Positions 20,191-30,271 are shown, counted from the first letter of the stretch. The stretch: DNA of 64,000 nucleotides from Bradyrhizobium sp. NP1 (GCF_030378205.1 NZ_CP127385.1:1-64000); one strand, 5' to 3'. Notes: generated by a model not told the origin, from the letters alone. Numbers and translations are program-made.

Positions 20191-20841
20191 ATGACGCTGT
20201 CGGTCGACCTCTACTTCTCCTTCCGCAGCCCCTATTCCTATCTGGCGCTGCCGAAAACCATGAACATGGTCGCGACATATGATGTCGCCGTGAACCTCAA
20301 GCCGGTCTATCCGCTGGCGGTGCGCGTGCCCGATTTCTTCAAGAAGACCAATCCGCAATTCGCCCGCTATGTCGTGCTCGATTCCAGCCGCGTCGCCAGG
20401 TTCGAGGACATCCCGTTCCGCTTTCCGCGCCCCGACCCGATCGTGCAGGACATGACGACGCTCGAGGTCGCGAAGCATCAGCCCTACATCCACCGCCTGA
20501 CCCGCCTCGGCGCGCTGGCGCAGACCCAAGGCCGATCGCTCGCCTTCGTCGGCGCAATCGCACCCGTCTTGTGGGACGGCAGCGTGTCAGGCTGGAACGA
20601 GGGCGATCATCTGGCGCGCGCTGCGGAAAAAGCCGGCTTCGATCTCGCCACGATGGATGCCGCGATCAGCGCCGAGCCCGACCGTTACGAGGCTGTGATC
20701 GCCGAGAACGAAAAGGCCCACGCAGCGTCAGGCCATTGGGGCGTGCCGACCTTCGTGTTCGAGAAGGAGCCCTTCTTCGGCCAGGACCGCATCGAGCTTC
20801 TGATCTGGCGCATGAAAAGCAAGGGGCTGGCCAGCCGCTAG
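20191..20841 (+). CDS. DsbA-like / 2-hydroxychromene-2-carboxylate isomerase family protein
   Basis: The 216-residue protein has the thioredoxin-like fold of kappa-class glutathione transferases. It opens VDLYFSFRSPYSYLAL, where the Ser-Pro-Tyr-Ser segment occupies the active-site position and no CxxC is present. It ends with HWGVPTFVFEKEPFFGQDRI, the cis-Pro loop and FxGQDR motif typical of 2-hydroxychromene-2-carboxylate isomerases. Relatives isomerise aromatic degradation intermediates using glutathione. No naphthalene-pathway genes are nearby, so the substrate here is open. Confidence 0.8.
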   Translation: MTLSVDLYFSFRSPYSYLALPKTMNMVATYDVAVNLKPVYPLAVRVPDFFKKTNPQFARYVVLDSSRVARFEDIPFRFPRPDPIVQDMTTLEVAKHQPYIHRLTRLGALAQTQGRSLAFVGAIAPVLWDGSVSGWNEGDHLARAAEKAGFDLATMDAAISAEPDRYEAVIAENEKAHAASGHWGVPTFVFEKEPFFGQDRIELLIWRMKSKGLASR

Positions 20842-20907
20842 TGCGCGATGTCGAGAGAAGACCAATATCCTCCCCGCCATCCAGGCGCGCGGCAGGCTTT
20901 TTCCGGA

Positions 20908-22026
20908 TCAGGCGCGGGCGTCGTCTTTTGCCGGAAGCGGCACTGCGCACCATTCGGTGAGGCAACGCTTCAGGTCGTTCAGATTTTGTCGCATCTGCTC
21001 CAGCGCGAAACCCAGCGCGAAAAATCGCTCGGCCGCATCGCCGGGCAGGTCACGGGTCAGGCCCTCGCTGCGCAGCGCAGCGACTTCGGCAGCATAGGCC
21101 TGCAGCGCGAGGTCTACCGGCTCGGTCGCCGGAGAGCCGACACCGGCCCGCAACACCGCGGCGACCGCGCGCAGATGGGTGACGATCGCCTCGCTGATCT
21201 CGGCCAGCGGCGCCGCCAGCCGCGCCTGCAAATGGGGCGGCAACGGGAGCGCGCTGGCGCGCCCGATCATGACGACATCGTGGCGCAGCCGCAAAATCGT
21301 CCGCAGCAGCGGACCGGTATCCGGGCCGGACGACAGATGCGCCGCGCGCTCGCGCTCCGCTTCCGCGCCGGTCGCGTTGAGGTCGACCAGCGCCGAACCG
21401 ATGCCGTCCTGCAGCCGATGCAGGGCGTCATTGTCGCGCCCGCGCGTCAGGCCCGCCAGCAATTCGGCGAAAGCCGCGGCGATCAGCCCGAGCGCGCGCG
21501 CCGCATTGATCCGGAGCTGGCCGTGCGCGCGCGACGGCAGCACGAAGAAGGACACCAGGAGCCCGGTAAGCGCGCCGACCATGACCTCGAAGACGCGATC
21601 GATCGCGGAAGCGAGCGGATCGACGTGGCTCATCGTCGGAACCAGCAGCACGATCACGGCGGTCACGGTGGCTGCGCTCAGGCTGGGATTTTTGGCAGCG
21701 ATGAACGCCAGCGGCGCAACCGCCAGCACCAGCAATCCAAGCAGCGCGGCCTCGCTGGAATGCGGAATCAGCACCGCGATGGCGCCGCCATAGATCGCCC
21801 CGCCCACCGTCCCGAACATGTAGTCGCGGGTTGCCTTCAGCGAGCGGCCGACGCTCATCTGGGTCACGATGAGCGATGTCAGCACCGCCCACAGCGGCAA
21901 CCGCAGATGCAATGCGGTGGCGACCGCGAACGCGATCGCGGCGGCCACGGTGACCCGGGCCGCCAGGGCCAGCTGCGCCTTGTGAGGCCTCAGGTAGCGG
22001 AACAGGCGTTTCACGAAGACGATCAT
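20908..22026 (-). CDS. FUSC family membrane protein (aromatic-acid exporter type)
   Basis: The product has about six membrane segments in its N-terminal half (VTVAAAIAFAVATALHL, LWAVLTSLIVTQMSVG, then GTVGGAIYGGAIAVLI and so on) and a soluble, helix-rich C-terminal half of about 190 residues. The segment VTQMSVGRSLKATRDYMFGT is typical of FUSC/ArAE proteins linked to export of aromatic acids. I prefer the ATG at 22026 (MIVFVKRLFRYLRPHKAQ, 372 residues). An ATG at 22074 would add 16 polar residues. Confidence 0.8.
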   Translation of the reverse strand: MIVFVKRLFRYLRPHKAQLALAARVTVAAAIAFAVATALHLRLPLWAVLTSLIVTQMSVGRSLKATRDYMFGTVGGAIYGGAIAVLIPHSSEAALLGLLVLAVAPLAFIAAKNPSLSAATVTAVIVLLVPTMSHVDPLASAIDRVFEVMVGALTGLLVSFFVLPSRAHGQLRINAARALGLIAAAFAELLAGLTRGRDNDALHRLQDGIGSALVDLNATGAEAERERAAHLSSGPDTGPLLRTILRLRHDVVMIGRASALPLPPHLQARLAAPLAEISEAIVTHLRAVAAVLRAGVGSPATEPVDLALQAYAAEVAALRSEGLTRDLPGDAAERFFALGFALEQMRQNLNDLKRCLTEWCAVPLPAKDDARA

Positions 22027-22161
22027 GCGCAGCGCTTCTTGGGATTGATGCCGACGGCCCTTTATAGACGACATTGGACATGGCTGCTGCCCGGTGTCGG
22101 CAGCCGGCTTGAAAGCCTAAATCAGGCCCCATACCCTGTGCCGTAACGCGAGGAAATCCCG

Positions 22162-23532
22162 ATGGCCCGTGAAACCGAAACGCTCGCCGGCTACGTCGCC
22201 GATCTCCGCTGTGACGACATCCCGCCGGAGGTGCTGGAACGCGCGAAAGCCCTGACGCTCGATTTCCTCGGCAGCGCGATCCGGGCCCGGCGCGATGCGG
22301 AATCGACGCCGTCGCTGCTCAAGATGCTGGAGCAGCTCGCGCTCGACACCAAAGGCCAATCCACCGTGTTCGGCGACGACAGGACCTGGACGCCCGCGGT
22401 CGCGGCGCTACTCAATGGCGCATTCGGCCATTCGCTCGATTTCGACGACACCCATGCCGATTCCTCGCTGCATCCGAGCGCGCCGGTGGTGCCGGCCGCC
22501 TTTGCGGTCGGCGAGATGGTCGGCGCTTCCGGGCGCGACGTGCTGACCGCGATTGTTGCGGGCTACGAGGTGTGCTGCCGGCTCGGCAACGCGCTCGATC
22601 CGACCTCGCACTACGCCCGCGGTTTCCACCCGACCGCGACCGCCGGCACCTATGGCGCGGCAGCCGCGGCCGGCAAGCTGCTCGGCCTCTCGGAAGCGCA
22701 GCTCGTGTCTGCGTTCGGCGTCTCCGGCAGCCAGGCGGCGGGTTCGCTGCAATTCCTGGTCAACGGCGCCTGGAACAAGCGCTACCAGGTCGGCGCCGCC
22801 GCCATGAACGGCGTAATCGCGGCCACGCTCGCGCGCAACGATTTCGTCGGCTCGACCGAGGCGGTCGAAGGCAAGCATGGGCTGCTGGTCGGCTATACCG
22901 ACAACGCCCATCCGGACAAGGCGGTCTCGGGCCTCGGCTCGACCTATGAGACCATGAAGATCGGGATAAAACCCTATCCGAGCTGCCGCTACACCCATGC
23001 GGCGCTCGATGCGATCATCGCGATGCGCCGGGAGCACAACCTCACGCCGGACCAGATCACGCGCGTCGAGATCGGCCTGCACCGCAACGGCATCACCCTG
23101 ACCGGCGATGCCGCCACCAAGCGGCATCCGACGTCGGTTGTCGGCGGCCAGTTCTCGATGTTCTTCACCGGCGCGGTGGCGCTCGACCAGGGCCGCTTCG
23201 GCTGGGACGATTATGGCCGGCTCGGCGACGCCGCGATCGACAAGCTCGCCGACAGGTTCGACGTGGTGCAGGACGACCGGCTCGAGGTCGGCCGCAGTCA
23301 CCCGTTCGGCGCACGCGTGTCGATCACGACTGCCGACGGCGTGCATGAACGGATCTATGCCGACCCTTCCGGCGAGCCGAATTCGTTCCCGGATGCGCAG
23401 GCGATGCAGCAGAAATTTTTGACGCTGGCCCGCCCGGTGCTGAATGGCCGGGCCGAGCAGCTTGCGGACGCGATCCTCTCGCTGGAGCGGTTCGACCGCG
23501 TCGAGCAGGCGACCCGGCTCGGGCGGCAATAG
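22162..23532 (+). CDS. MmgE/PrpD family protein
   Basis: The 456-residue protein belongs to the MmgE/PrpD family, which includes 2-methylcitrate dehydratase and cis-aconitate decarboxylase. Family-like segments are LNGAFGHSLDFDDTHADSSL, HPTATAGTYGAAAAAGKLLG, and KPYPSCRYTHAALDAI. GAGGAAAT lies just upstream of the ATG. There is no prpB or prpC nearby, so a role in propionate metabolism is not supported by context. The exact reaction is unknown. Confidence 0.85.
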   Translation: MARETETLAGYVADLRCDDIPPEVLERAKALTLDFLGSAIRARRDAESTPSLLKMLEQLALDTKGQSTVFGDDRTWTPAVAALLNGAFGHSLDFDDTHADSSLHPSAPVVPAAFAVGEMVGASGRDVLTAIVAGYEVCCRLGNALDPTSHYARGFHPTATAGTYGAAAAAGKLLGLSEAQLVSAFGVSGSQAAGSLQFLVNGAWNKRYQVGAAAMNGVIAATLARNDFVGSTEAVEGKHGLLVGYTDNAHPDKAVSGLGSTYETMKIGIKPYPSCRYTHAALDAIIAMRREHNLTPDQITRVEIGLHRNGITLTGDAATKRHPTSVVGGQFSMFFTGAVALDQGRFGWDDYGRLGDAAIDKLADRFDVVQDDRLEVGRSHPFGARVSITTADGVHERIYADPSGEPNSFPDAQAMQQKFLTLARPVLNGRAEQLADAILSLERFDRVEQATRLGRQ

Positions 23533-23545
23533 CAGGAGGATCCGC

Positions 23546-24976
23546 TTAATTTCCGGCTGCCAGTTCTGCCTTGTCATGGGTGGCCGCGACGACATCCCGG
23601 ACGAGATCGGAGACGCCGTCGGCGTCGAGCGGCCAGTTCACCGTCCTGCCGAACCGGACGATCACCAGCCGTTCCGACGGGATGACGATGACGTACTGCC
23701 CGATCGATCCCTTGGCGAAGAACGCATCGCGCGGCCAGCCGTGTTCTATCCTGTAATGGGCGCCCCGACTGTCGCCGCGATTGATCCAGAAGCCCGCGCC
23801 GTAACCAACGAAGGCGTCCGGCGTGGGCGACGCGGCGTAGTTCGCCCAGCCTGCCGGGAGAATGCGCTTGTCGCCGGCGACGCCGTCGTTGAGATAGAGC
23901 AGGCCGAGGCGCGCCCAGTCGCGCGCGGAGGCCAGCATCTCGCCCGATCCCTCCGGCGTGCCGGCGCCGTCGAACTGGACCGTGACATGGCGCATGCCGA
24001 GCGGACCAAACAATTCCGCCTGCGCGAAGCGGAGGAAGTCGGCCGGCCTGCCGCCGACGGCGTTCTCGATCAGGCGCGAGAGGATCAGATAGTTGCCGTC
24101 GTGATAGTTCCATGCACTGCCGGGCGCAGTTTCAAGCTCCGCGGCTTCGGCGAAAGCCGCCATGTCGGTTTCCAGGAATTTCATCCGGTTGACCGGCTCG
24201 AAGGCCGCGCCAAGCGAAGCCTGCAGCGAGCTGCCGAGCGCAAGCCCCGCGGTGTGGCGCAGCAATTGATCGACCGTGATGGCGTGGCGCGGATCATCAG
24301 GGCTCTTCCAGGCGGCGACCGGCGCCGGCTGGTCCGGCGCAAGCTTGCCCTCACGCACCATAATGCCTGCGAGCGTCGCGATCACCGATTTCGTGACGGA
24401 GAAGCCGAGCAGCGGCGTGTCGATGCCAAGACCCTCCGCATAGCGCTCCGCGACAACGCGGCCGTCCTTCACCACGACAATCGCGCGGGTGCGCTTGAAC
24501 GGCGGATGCGCGGGCTCGGCAAAGGCGCGATCGAGCGCCGCCGCAAGTCCTGGGTTCTGCGGCGCGACGACCGAGGGTCCTGCGATCTCCGGCAACAGCG
24601 CTTGCGCGGCGTCGCTCACCGACGGCGCCGCCACGTCGGCCATTCCCCTGCCGTGATCGAGAGCGCAGCCGAGCTCGCCGCGATAGACGGCATGGCTGCG
24701 ACCAAAGCCCGCGAGCGTCACCGTGACGTCCTTGCGCGAGCGATCGAGCTTGTAATCGAGTGCCCAGCCGACGAGGCCCGCGCCTGGCACCGCGGCCGTA
24801 GTCTCGGCGAAGGTCTTGTCGGGATCGATGCCGGAAACGAAGGTCTCCGAGCAGAGCACGTCGGCGACAAAGCCGGTCACGACTTTCGGCGCATCGCCGC
24901 CACGGGCGGCCGACAAGGCGAGCACAGCAAGCACAGCGGTCGCAGCAAGGATCAGAATCGGCCGTCGTTGGATCAT
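23546..24976 (-). CDS. Secreted serine hydrolase (beta-lactamase / 6-aminohexanoate-dimer hydrolase like)
   Basis: The 476-residue protein starts MIQRRPILILAATAVLAVLA, a signal peptide or membrane anchor, so it probably acts in the periplasm. A domain of about 120 residues precedes the beta-lactamase fold. The catalytic SxxK is SVTK at 193-196, followed later by WNYHDGNYLILSRL, which should hold the catalytic Tyr, as in NylB-type hydrolases. The substrate is unknown. It lies downstream of an AraC-type regulator on the same strand, 149 bp away, so regulation by that protein is possible. Confidence 0.82.
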   Translation of the reverse strand: MIQRRPILILAATAVLAVLALSAARGGDAPKVVTGFVADVLCSETFVSGIDPDKTFAETTAAVPGAGLVGWALDYKLDRSRKDVTVTLAGFGRSHAVYRGELGCALDHGRGMADVAAPSVSDAAQALLPEIAGPSVVAPQNPGLAAALDRAFAEPAHPPFKRTRAIVVVKDGRVVAERYAEGLGIDTPLLGFSVTKSVIATLAGIMVREGKLAPDQPAPVAAWKSPDDPRHAITVDQLLRHTAGLALGSSLQASLGAAFEPVNRMKFLETDMAAFAEAAELETAPGSAWNYHDGNYLILSRLIENAVGGRPADFLRFAQAELFGPLGMRHVTVQFDGAGTPEGSGEMLASARDWARLGLLYLNDGVAGDKRILPAGWANYAASPTPDAFVGYGAGFWINRGDSRGAHYRIEHGWPRDAFFAKGSIGQYVIVIPSERLVIVRFGRTVNWPLDADGVSDLVRDVVAATHDKAELAAGN

Positions 24977-25125
24977 GGTTTGCTCCGGCAGTGCGCGTCA
25001 GTGCGCACCGGCCAGCAAGCACAGCCCTGCCGCAATCGCTCGCCGAAACCGAAAAAGGCGCGCGCCGATTCCCGATCGCGCCTCGCCGATTCCGAAAATG
25101 CCAAGCGATTACAATATGCTGGGCG

Positions 25126-26181
25126 TCAGGCCGCGGGGACCTTGAGCCTGCGATATTCGCTCGGCGTCACCCCTGTGGTCGCCTTGAAGGCGCGATTGAA
25201 GGGACCGAGCGACTGGAAGCCGGCGTCCATCGCGATGGTGATCACGGGCACCTCGGCCTGGGCGGGATCGGCGAGCGCGGCCTTGACCTCCTCGATCCGG
25301 TGGTTGTTGAGGAAGACATTGAAGTTGCGATATCCGAGCCGCTGGTTGATCAGCCGCCGCAGTTTGTATTCGGGAATTTTCAGCTTCGCCGCCAGGACGC
25401 CGATGGTGAGGTTGTCGTGACGATAGATGCGCTCATCCGCCATCAGGCGCATCAAGGCCTCGATCAGCTTGTGGTCCGCGGCCGAATCCTGCGCGGCCGG
25501 GCCTTGAGCGACTGGCCCGGCTGGCGAGGGCGTGAACAGCTCCGCGCCGTCGACATGGATCATCGCGCAGGCAATCGCCGCGACGACGGCGGCGAGCACC
25601 GCCGCATTCGCGACATCGGCGATCGCGGCAGCGCCGCTGCCGGACACCCAGATCTGCAGCATCGCATTCATGCCGCCATAGAGCGCGGCCGCCGTCACGA
25701 TGAAAAGACGCAGGCGACGGCGGCCTTCCACGAGATCCACCGACCAGGACGCAACGGTCTGCCCGACGGCGAGCACGAGAAAACCGAGCGCGAGCAGGTT
25801 GATCGCGATGACGGCGATCCGCGCATTGCCCGCCGCCGCCAGCCAGAGGCAATTGACGAAGCTGAATGCGACGACCCCAAGCCAGACCAGCCCATGCCAG
25901 GGGCGCAGGACGAACCCATCGTCGAACAGCGCGCGGCAAAACAGCCAGAACACCACGGCATTGCCGGTCGAGGCCGCGATCAGCGGCGCATGCCAGATCG
26001 ATACGGGCGATGGCGCGCCGATATGCGACGTGAGCGCATGCGCCACGGAGCCGAGCGCAAAAGCGACCGCGAGCCGGCCGCTCAGCGTGCCGCGGAAATC
26101 GCGCAGCAGCGACACCGCAAGCGCCAGCAGCAGGGCCACGGTGGCGCTCCGCAGGGCGATATCGAGGGCAACAAGCGACAT
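25126..26181 (-). CDS. AraC-family regulator with N-terminal membrane domain
   Basis: The 351-residue protein has six or seven hydrophobic segments in residues 1-215 and a C-terminal AraC/XylS helix-turn-helix domain from about 240 to the end. The HTH region contains TIGVLAAKLKIPEYKLRRLI and MDAGFQSLGPFNRAFKATTG, both typical, and ends near PSEYRR. Membrane-anchored AraC regulators are thought to sense signals at the membrane. It lies upstream of a secreted serine hydrolase on the same strand. Confidence 0.87.
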   Translation of the reverse strand: MSLVALDIALRSATVALLLALAVSLLRDFRGTLSGRLAVAFALGSVAHALTSHIGAPSPVSIWHAPLIAASTGNAVVFWLFCRALFDDGFVLRPWHGLVWLGVVAFSFVNCLWLAAAGNARIAVIAINLLALGFLVLAVGQTVASWSVDLVEGRRRLRLFIVTAAALYGGMNAMLQIWVSGSGAAAIADVANAAVLAAVVAAIACAMIHVDGAELFTPSPAGPVAQGPAAQDSAADHKLIEALMRLMADERIYRHDNLTIGVLAAKLKIPEYKLRRLINQRLGYRNFNVFLNNHRIEEVKAALADPAQAEVPVITIAMDAGFQSLGPFNRAFKATTGVTPSEYRRLKVPAA

Positions 26182-26363
26182 CGATCAGCTCGGTCCGACG
26201 GAAGGAGACCTACGCGAACATCGTCCGCCGCTTCGCATTTTTCAAGCGCCAACCTGCCAGCGCTCGCGCCGCGTCACCCGGAGATCGACGGCATCTCCGG
26301 TCAGCTCGATCTCACCGTCGATCGCGACGCCGGGCGTCGCCCGACGCCCCGCCGGGAAACTCC

Positions 26364-26654
26364 TCAGGCAGGACCCTCGATAATGATGAAATCGGCGTCG
26401 GAATATTTTTGGCGGATCCGCTTCGCCGCCTGGTATTCCGGGCTGTCGTAGCAGGCGTTTGCCGTCGCGAGGTCGGCGAACTCGATCACCACGTTGCGGT
26501 CGCGCGCCTCGCCTTCCTTCGACTCAAAAGGGCCGCCGCGGACGATGAAACGGGCGCCGAACTTTTCGAAGGACGGCCGCGCCGCGGCGAGATATTCCGG
26601 ATAGCGCGCCTCGTCGCGCACCGAGACGCGGACGATCCAATAGCCCTTGGGCAT
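26364..26654 (-). CDS. DUF1330 domain protein
   Basis: The 96-residue protein is a complete DUF1330 domain with a ferredoxin-like fold. Features include KGYWIVRVSVRDEARYPEYL, ARFIVRGGPFESKEGEARDR, and EYQAAKRIRQKYSDADFIII. Its biochemical role is not established. AGGAGAA lies just upstream of the ATG. It is followed on the same strand by the AraC-type gene after 182 bp. Confidence 0.88.
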   Translation of the reverse strand: MPKGYWIVRVSVRDEARYPEYLAAARPSFEKFGARFIVRGGPFESKEGEARDRNVVIEFADLATANACYDSPEYQAAKRIRQKYSDADFIIIEGPA

Positions 26655-26780
26655 GTCGTTCTCCTGTCATTGAGTCATCGGCCGCGGCCGATCCGCCGCC
26701 TGCGGTTCGCGATTGCCCGCGCACCCGGCAGGCGTTTTCATCACAGGGAACGCGCCGTGCCAAATAACGGATTGCTGAAG

Positions 26781-27347
26781 TCAGCCGATCCATTTGTCGC
26801 GATCGGTCACCCAGAGGTCGGCGACATGACCGAACAGATCGATCTCGCGGTCGATGCGGGCGCCGAGCCGACGCGCCACGCCCTGCGAGGCGACGTTTTC
26901 GCGATCGATGCAGTGGGCGATACGATCGATGTCGAAGGTAGAGAACGACCAGTCGATCGCCGCCCGGGCCGCCTCGACGGCGTAGCCCTTGCCGCGAAAA
27001 TCCGGCGCAATCCCCCAACCGACTTCAAAGTCCGGCCAGCCCGGCGGCCGCCATGGGCCCACGCGCCCGACAAACGCGCCGGTGCGCTTTTCCTCCACGA
27101 CGAACATGCCGATCCCGTACAGTGCCCAGTGTCCGGCCATGATCGCCGCGTTGCGCCAGCCGGCAAACGCGTCGGTAATCGGCTTGTTGTCGGCGGTGAT
27201 GAAGCGGCCGGCCACCGGATCACCGAGCATTGCCGTATTGGCCGCGATGTCGTCGCTGCGCCAGGGCCGCAGGATCAGCCGCTCCGTCTCGGCGACGGGA
27301 CCGGTGATTTGCGCCAGCGTGGCGCCTGGCTTGAGCGGTGCGATCAT
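26781..27347 (-). CDS. GNAT acetyltransferase (RimJ/RimL type)
   Basis: The 188-residue protein has the GNAT fold of the RimJ/RimL group: TERLILRPWRSDDIAANTAM near the N-terminus, then VGWGIAPDFRGKGYAVEAAR with the acetyl-CoA binding loop, then DIDRIAHCIDRENVASQGVA. The start at 27347 (MIAPLKPGATLAQITGP) is chosen because upstream codons run into the divergent promoter region. The substrate is unknown. Confidence 0.85.
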   Translation of the reverse strand: MIAPLKPGATLAQITGPVAETERLILRPWRSDDIAANTAMLGDPVAGRFITADNKPITDAFAGWRNAAIMAGHWALYGIGMFVVEEKRTGAFVGRVGPWRPPGWPDFEVGWGIAPDFRGKGYAVEAARAAIDWSFSTFDIDRIAHCIDRENVASQGVARRLGARIDREIDLFGHVADLWVTDRDKWIG

Positions 27348-27475
27348 GGCGGTTCCTCGGCAACGGGCTTGTTGCGGCAGGAGGTATTGTGGAGCGATGA
27401 TCCTAACGTGAATGACAACGCTCGCCACAGGCAATTTCCGGCTGCTATCATCCCCGCCCAACCAAGGAGGACATC

Positions 27476-28393
27476 ATGAGCTGGCTTCCCTCCAATGATC
27501 CCGTGCTGGGCGATCCCAGGACCTGCGACGCGCTCGACCTCATCATCGTGCCGCGCACCCGCGACCTCGGCGATGGCTTTGCCGTCCGCCGCGCGCTGCC
27601 GCATGGCAAGCGCCAGATGGTCGGCCCCTTCATCTTCTTCGACCATTTCGGCCCGGTGCAGTTCGTCGCCGGCAAGGGCATGGACGTGCGCCCGCATCCG
27701 CATATCGGGCTTGCCACCGTCACCTATCTGTTCGAGGGCGCGATCATGCACCGCGACAGCGAGGGCAACATCCAGGAAATTGCGCCTGGCGCCATGAATC
27801 TGATGACCGCAGGAAAAGGCATCGCCCATTCCGAGCGCACGCCGGACCTGCAGCGAAAGGCCGGCCAGAAGATGCTGGGGCTGCAGAGCTGGATCGCGCT
27901 GCCGGCGGGATCGGAGGAGGTCGCGCCCTCGTTCCAGCATTATGCGGCCGGCGAACTGCCGATGATCTCGGAGGCCAACTTCACCGCCCGCGTGATCGCA
28001 GGGTCCTCGTTCGGCATCACCTCGCCGGTCTCGATGGTTTCGCCCTGGTTCTACACCGAAGTGACCGCAGCCGCGGGCGCCAGCGTTCCGCTCGACCCCG
28101 ACCACGAGGAGCGCGCGATCTATCTGGTCGACGGCGAGGTCGAGATTGCGAACGAGCGCTATGAGGGCCCGAAGCTCCTGATCTTCCGTCCCGGCGATCG
28201 CATCACCGTGAAGGCGGTGAAACCGACGCGGATGATGTTTCTCGGCGGCGATGCGCTGGAGGGCCCGCGCCATATCTGGTGGAACTTCGTCTCCTCCAGC
28301 AAGGAGCGGATCGAGCAGGCGAAACAAGACTGGAAAACCGGCCGTTTCACCCCCGTGCCGCAGGAGCACGAGTTCATTCCGCTGCCGGAATGA
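27476..28393 (+). CDS. Pirin family protein
   Basis: The 305-residue protein has two cupin halves. The metal site of pirins is visible as MDVRPHPHIGLATVTYLFEG and then GKGIAHSERTP, so the His residues and the later Glu are retained. Some bacterial pirins have quercetinase activity or modulate metabolic enzymes; the role here is unknown. AAGGAGGACATC just upstream is a strong ribosome binding site. The gene is divergent from the GNAT gene, with 128 bp between. Confidence 0.92.
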   Translation: MSWLPSNDPVLGDPRTCDALDLIIVPRTRDLGDGFAVRRALPHGKRQMVGPFIFFDHFGPVQFVAGKGMDVRPHPHIGLATVTYLFEGAIMHRDSEGNIQEIAPGAMNLMTAGKGIAHSERTPDLQRKAGQKMLGLQSWIALPAGSEEVAPSFQHYAAGELPMISEANFTARVIAGSSFGITSPVSMVSPWFYTEVTAAAGASVPLDPDHEERAIYLVDGEVEIANERYEGPKLLIFRPGDRITVKAVKPTRMMFLGGDALEGPRHIWWNFVSSSKERIEQAKQDWKTGRFTPVPQEHEFIPLPE

Positions 28394-28456
28394 GCTAGGC
28401 CATTTGAACCCGGTGCGCATGCGGCCACCGGCTTGATGAAAGAGGTGAGTGCGGCG

Positions 28457-29383
28457 ATGGGTCATGAAATCACGACGATGGGCGCGAGCAATCTGCCGCT
28501 GCCGAGGCTCGGCCGCGGCAAGGTGCGCGACATCTATGAAGCGGGCGAGGATCGCGTGCTGCTGCTCACCACCGACCGCATCTCGGCGTTCGACGTCGTG
28601 ATGGGCGAGACGATCCCGATGAAGGGCGCCGTGCTGACGCAGATCTCCGCCTTCTGGTTCAGGAAGCTCGAAGGCGCGGTGCCGCACCACATGATCTCGG
28701 CCGATGCCGACGAGATCATCCGTCAGGTGCCGGAGCTGAAGGCCCACCGCGCCGACATTCTCGGTCGCGCAATGCTGTGCCGGCGCACCACCGTATTCCC
28801 GATCGAATGCGTGATTCGCGGCTACATTTCCGGCTCGGCCTGGAAGGAATATGCCGCGAGCGGCACACTGGCGGGCGAGAAACTGGCTGCGGGCCTCACC
28901 GAAAGCGCCAGGCTCGAGCCCGCGATCTTCAGCCCCGCGACCAAGGCCGAGACCGGGCACGACGAGAACATCACGACCAAGCGGATGCGCGAGATCGTCG
29001 GCGGCGATGTGACGGATACGCTGGAGCGGATGACGCGCACGGTCTATGCGCTCGGCGAGGCGGAAAGCCGCGCGCGCGGCATCATCATTGCCGACACCAA
29101 GTTCGAATTCGGCCGCGACAGGAACGGCCGCATCATCCTGATCGACGAGGTGATGACCCCGGACAGTTCGCGGTTCTGGGCCGCCGACGTCTATAGGCCC
29201 GGACAGCCGCAGCCGAGCTTCGACAAGCAGCCGCTGCGCGACTATCTCGACGCCGAGCGGAAAGCCGGCCGCTGGAACGGCGAGGCACCTCCGCCGCCCT
29301 TGCCGGCGAGCGTGGTGGACGCGACCAGCAGGCGCTACCTCGAGGCCTACAGACGCGTGACGGGTTCGGAGCTCAAGATTTGA
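28457..29383 (+). CDS. purC: Phosphoribosylaminoimidazole-succinocarboxamide synthase (SAICAR synthetase)
   Basis: PurC joins CAIR and aspartate in an ATP-dependent step of purine synthesis. From [20 protein letters not shown] the protein has 308 residues, the longer form found in many alphaproteobacteria. Motifs include [32 protein letters not shown], and [16 protein letters not shown], then [12 protein letters not shown] and [14 protein letters not shown] chose 28457 because AGAGGTGA lies 9 bp upstream; an ATG at 28433 would add eight residues. It stands apart from the usual purQLS genes. Confidence 0.93.
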   Translation: MGHEITTMGASNLPLPRLGRGKVRDIYEAGEDRVLLLTTDRISAFDVVMGETIPMKGAVLTQISAFWFRKLEGAVPHHMISADADEIIRQVPELKAHRADILGRAMLCRRTTVFPIECVIRGYISGSAWKEYAASGTLAGEKLAAGLTESARLEPAIFSPATKAETGHDENITTKRMREIVGGDVTDTLERMTRTVYALGEAESRARGIIIADTKFEFGRDRNGRIILIDEVMTPDSSRFWAADVYRPGQPQPSFDKQPLRDYLDAERKAGRWNGEAPPPPLPASVVDATSRRYLEAYRRVTGSELKI

Positions 29384-29476
29384 ACGCATGCGAGGAGCGC
29401 AGGCTCCGAAGCGATCCAGTCGTCAGACCACCCTTCCTCGCGTTCGCAACGAAAGAAAATTCAGGGAGCGAAAACC

Positions 29477-30271
29477 ATGGCCGAGGCGGACAGCATCCTG
29501 GTCGAGCGCGACGGTCCCGTCACCATCGTCTCCATCAACCGGCCGCAGCGCCGCAACGCGGTCAATGGCGCGACCGCACGAAGACTGTTCGATGCGTTCC
29601 GCGCCTTCGACGCCGACACTGACGCCTCAGTCGCGGTCTTCACCGGAACCGGCGGGCATTTCTGCGCCGGCGCCGACTTGAAGGCGGTCGCCGAGGGCGA
29701 CATCGAAAAGAGGCGCGAGGTCGGCGGCCACGACACGATCGCGCCGATGGGACCGAGCCGGCTGCGACTGTCGAAGCCCGTCATCGCCGCAGTCGAAGGC
29801 TACGCGGTGGCGGGCGGCATGGAGCTCGCGCTATGGGCCGACATGCGCGTCGTTGCCGACAACGCGACCTTCGGCATCTTCTGCCGCCGCTTCGGCGTGC
29901 CCTTGATCGATCTCGGCACCATCCGTCTGCCGCGGCTGATCGGTCACTCGCAAGCCATGGACCTGATCCTGACCGGGCGCCCGGTCGGCGCCGATGAAGC
30001 GCTGCGCATGGGCCTTGCCAACCGGCTCGTGCCGTCAGGCGCGGCGCGCGCGGAGGCGATCACGATCGCGAAGCAGATCGCACAGTTCCCGCAGGCCTGC
30101 CTGCGCGCCGACCGGCTGTCGGCGCTGCGGCAATGGGATCTCGAGGAAGAGGACGCGATCGCCAACGAGATGCGCGGCGGGCTCGCCGTGATCGCCTCGG
30201 GCGAGACGCTGGCCGGCGCGACGCGCTTTGCCTCCGGCGCCGGGCGCCATGGCAGCTTCGGCAAGGGCTGA
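29477..30271 (+). CDS. Enoyl-CoA hydratase/isomerase family protein
   Basis: The 264-residue protein is a crotonase-fold enzyme. The oxyanion-hole segments are GTGGHFCAGADLKAV and VEGYAVAGGMELALWADMRV. The residue after ALWADMRVV and the FGRRFGVP-like segment FCRRFGVPLIDLGTIRLPRL fit the family. The catalytic Glu pair of classic enoyl-CoA hydratase is not clearly in place, so the exact reaction is open. CAGGGAG lies upstream of the ATG. Confidence 0.85.
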   Translation: MAEADSILVERDGPVTIVSINRPQRRNAVNGATARRLFDAFRAFDADTDASVAVFTGTGGHFCAGADLKAVAEGDIEKRREVGGHDTIAPMGPSRLRLSKPVIAAVEGYAVAGGMELALWADMRVVADNATFGIFCRRFGVPLIDLGTIRLPRLIGHSQAMDLILTGRPVGADEALRMGLANRLVPSGAARAEAITIAKQIAQFPQACLRADRLSALRQWDLEEEDAIANEMRGGLAVIASGETLAGATRFASGAGRHGSFGKG

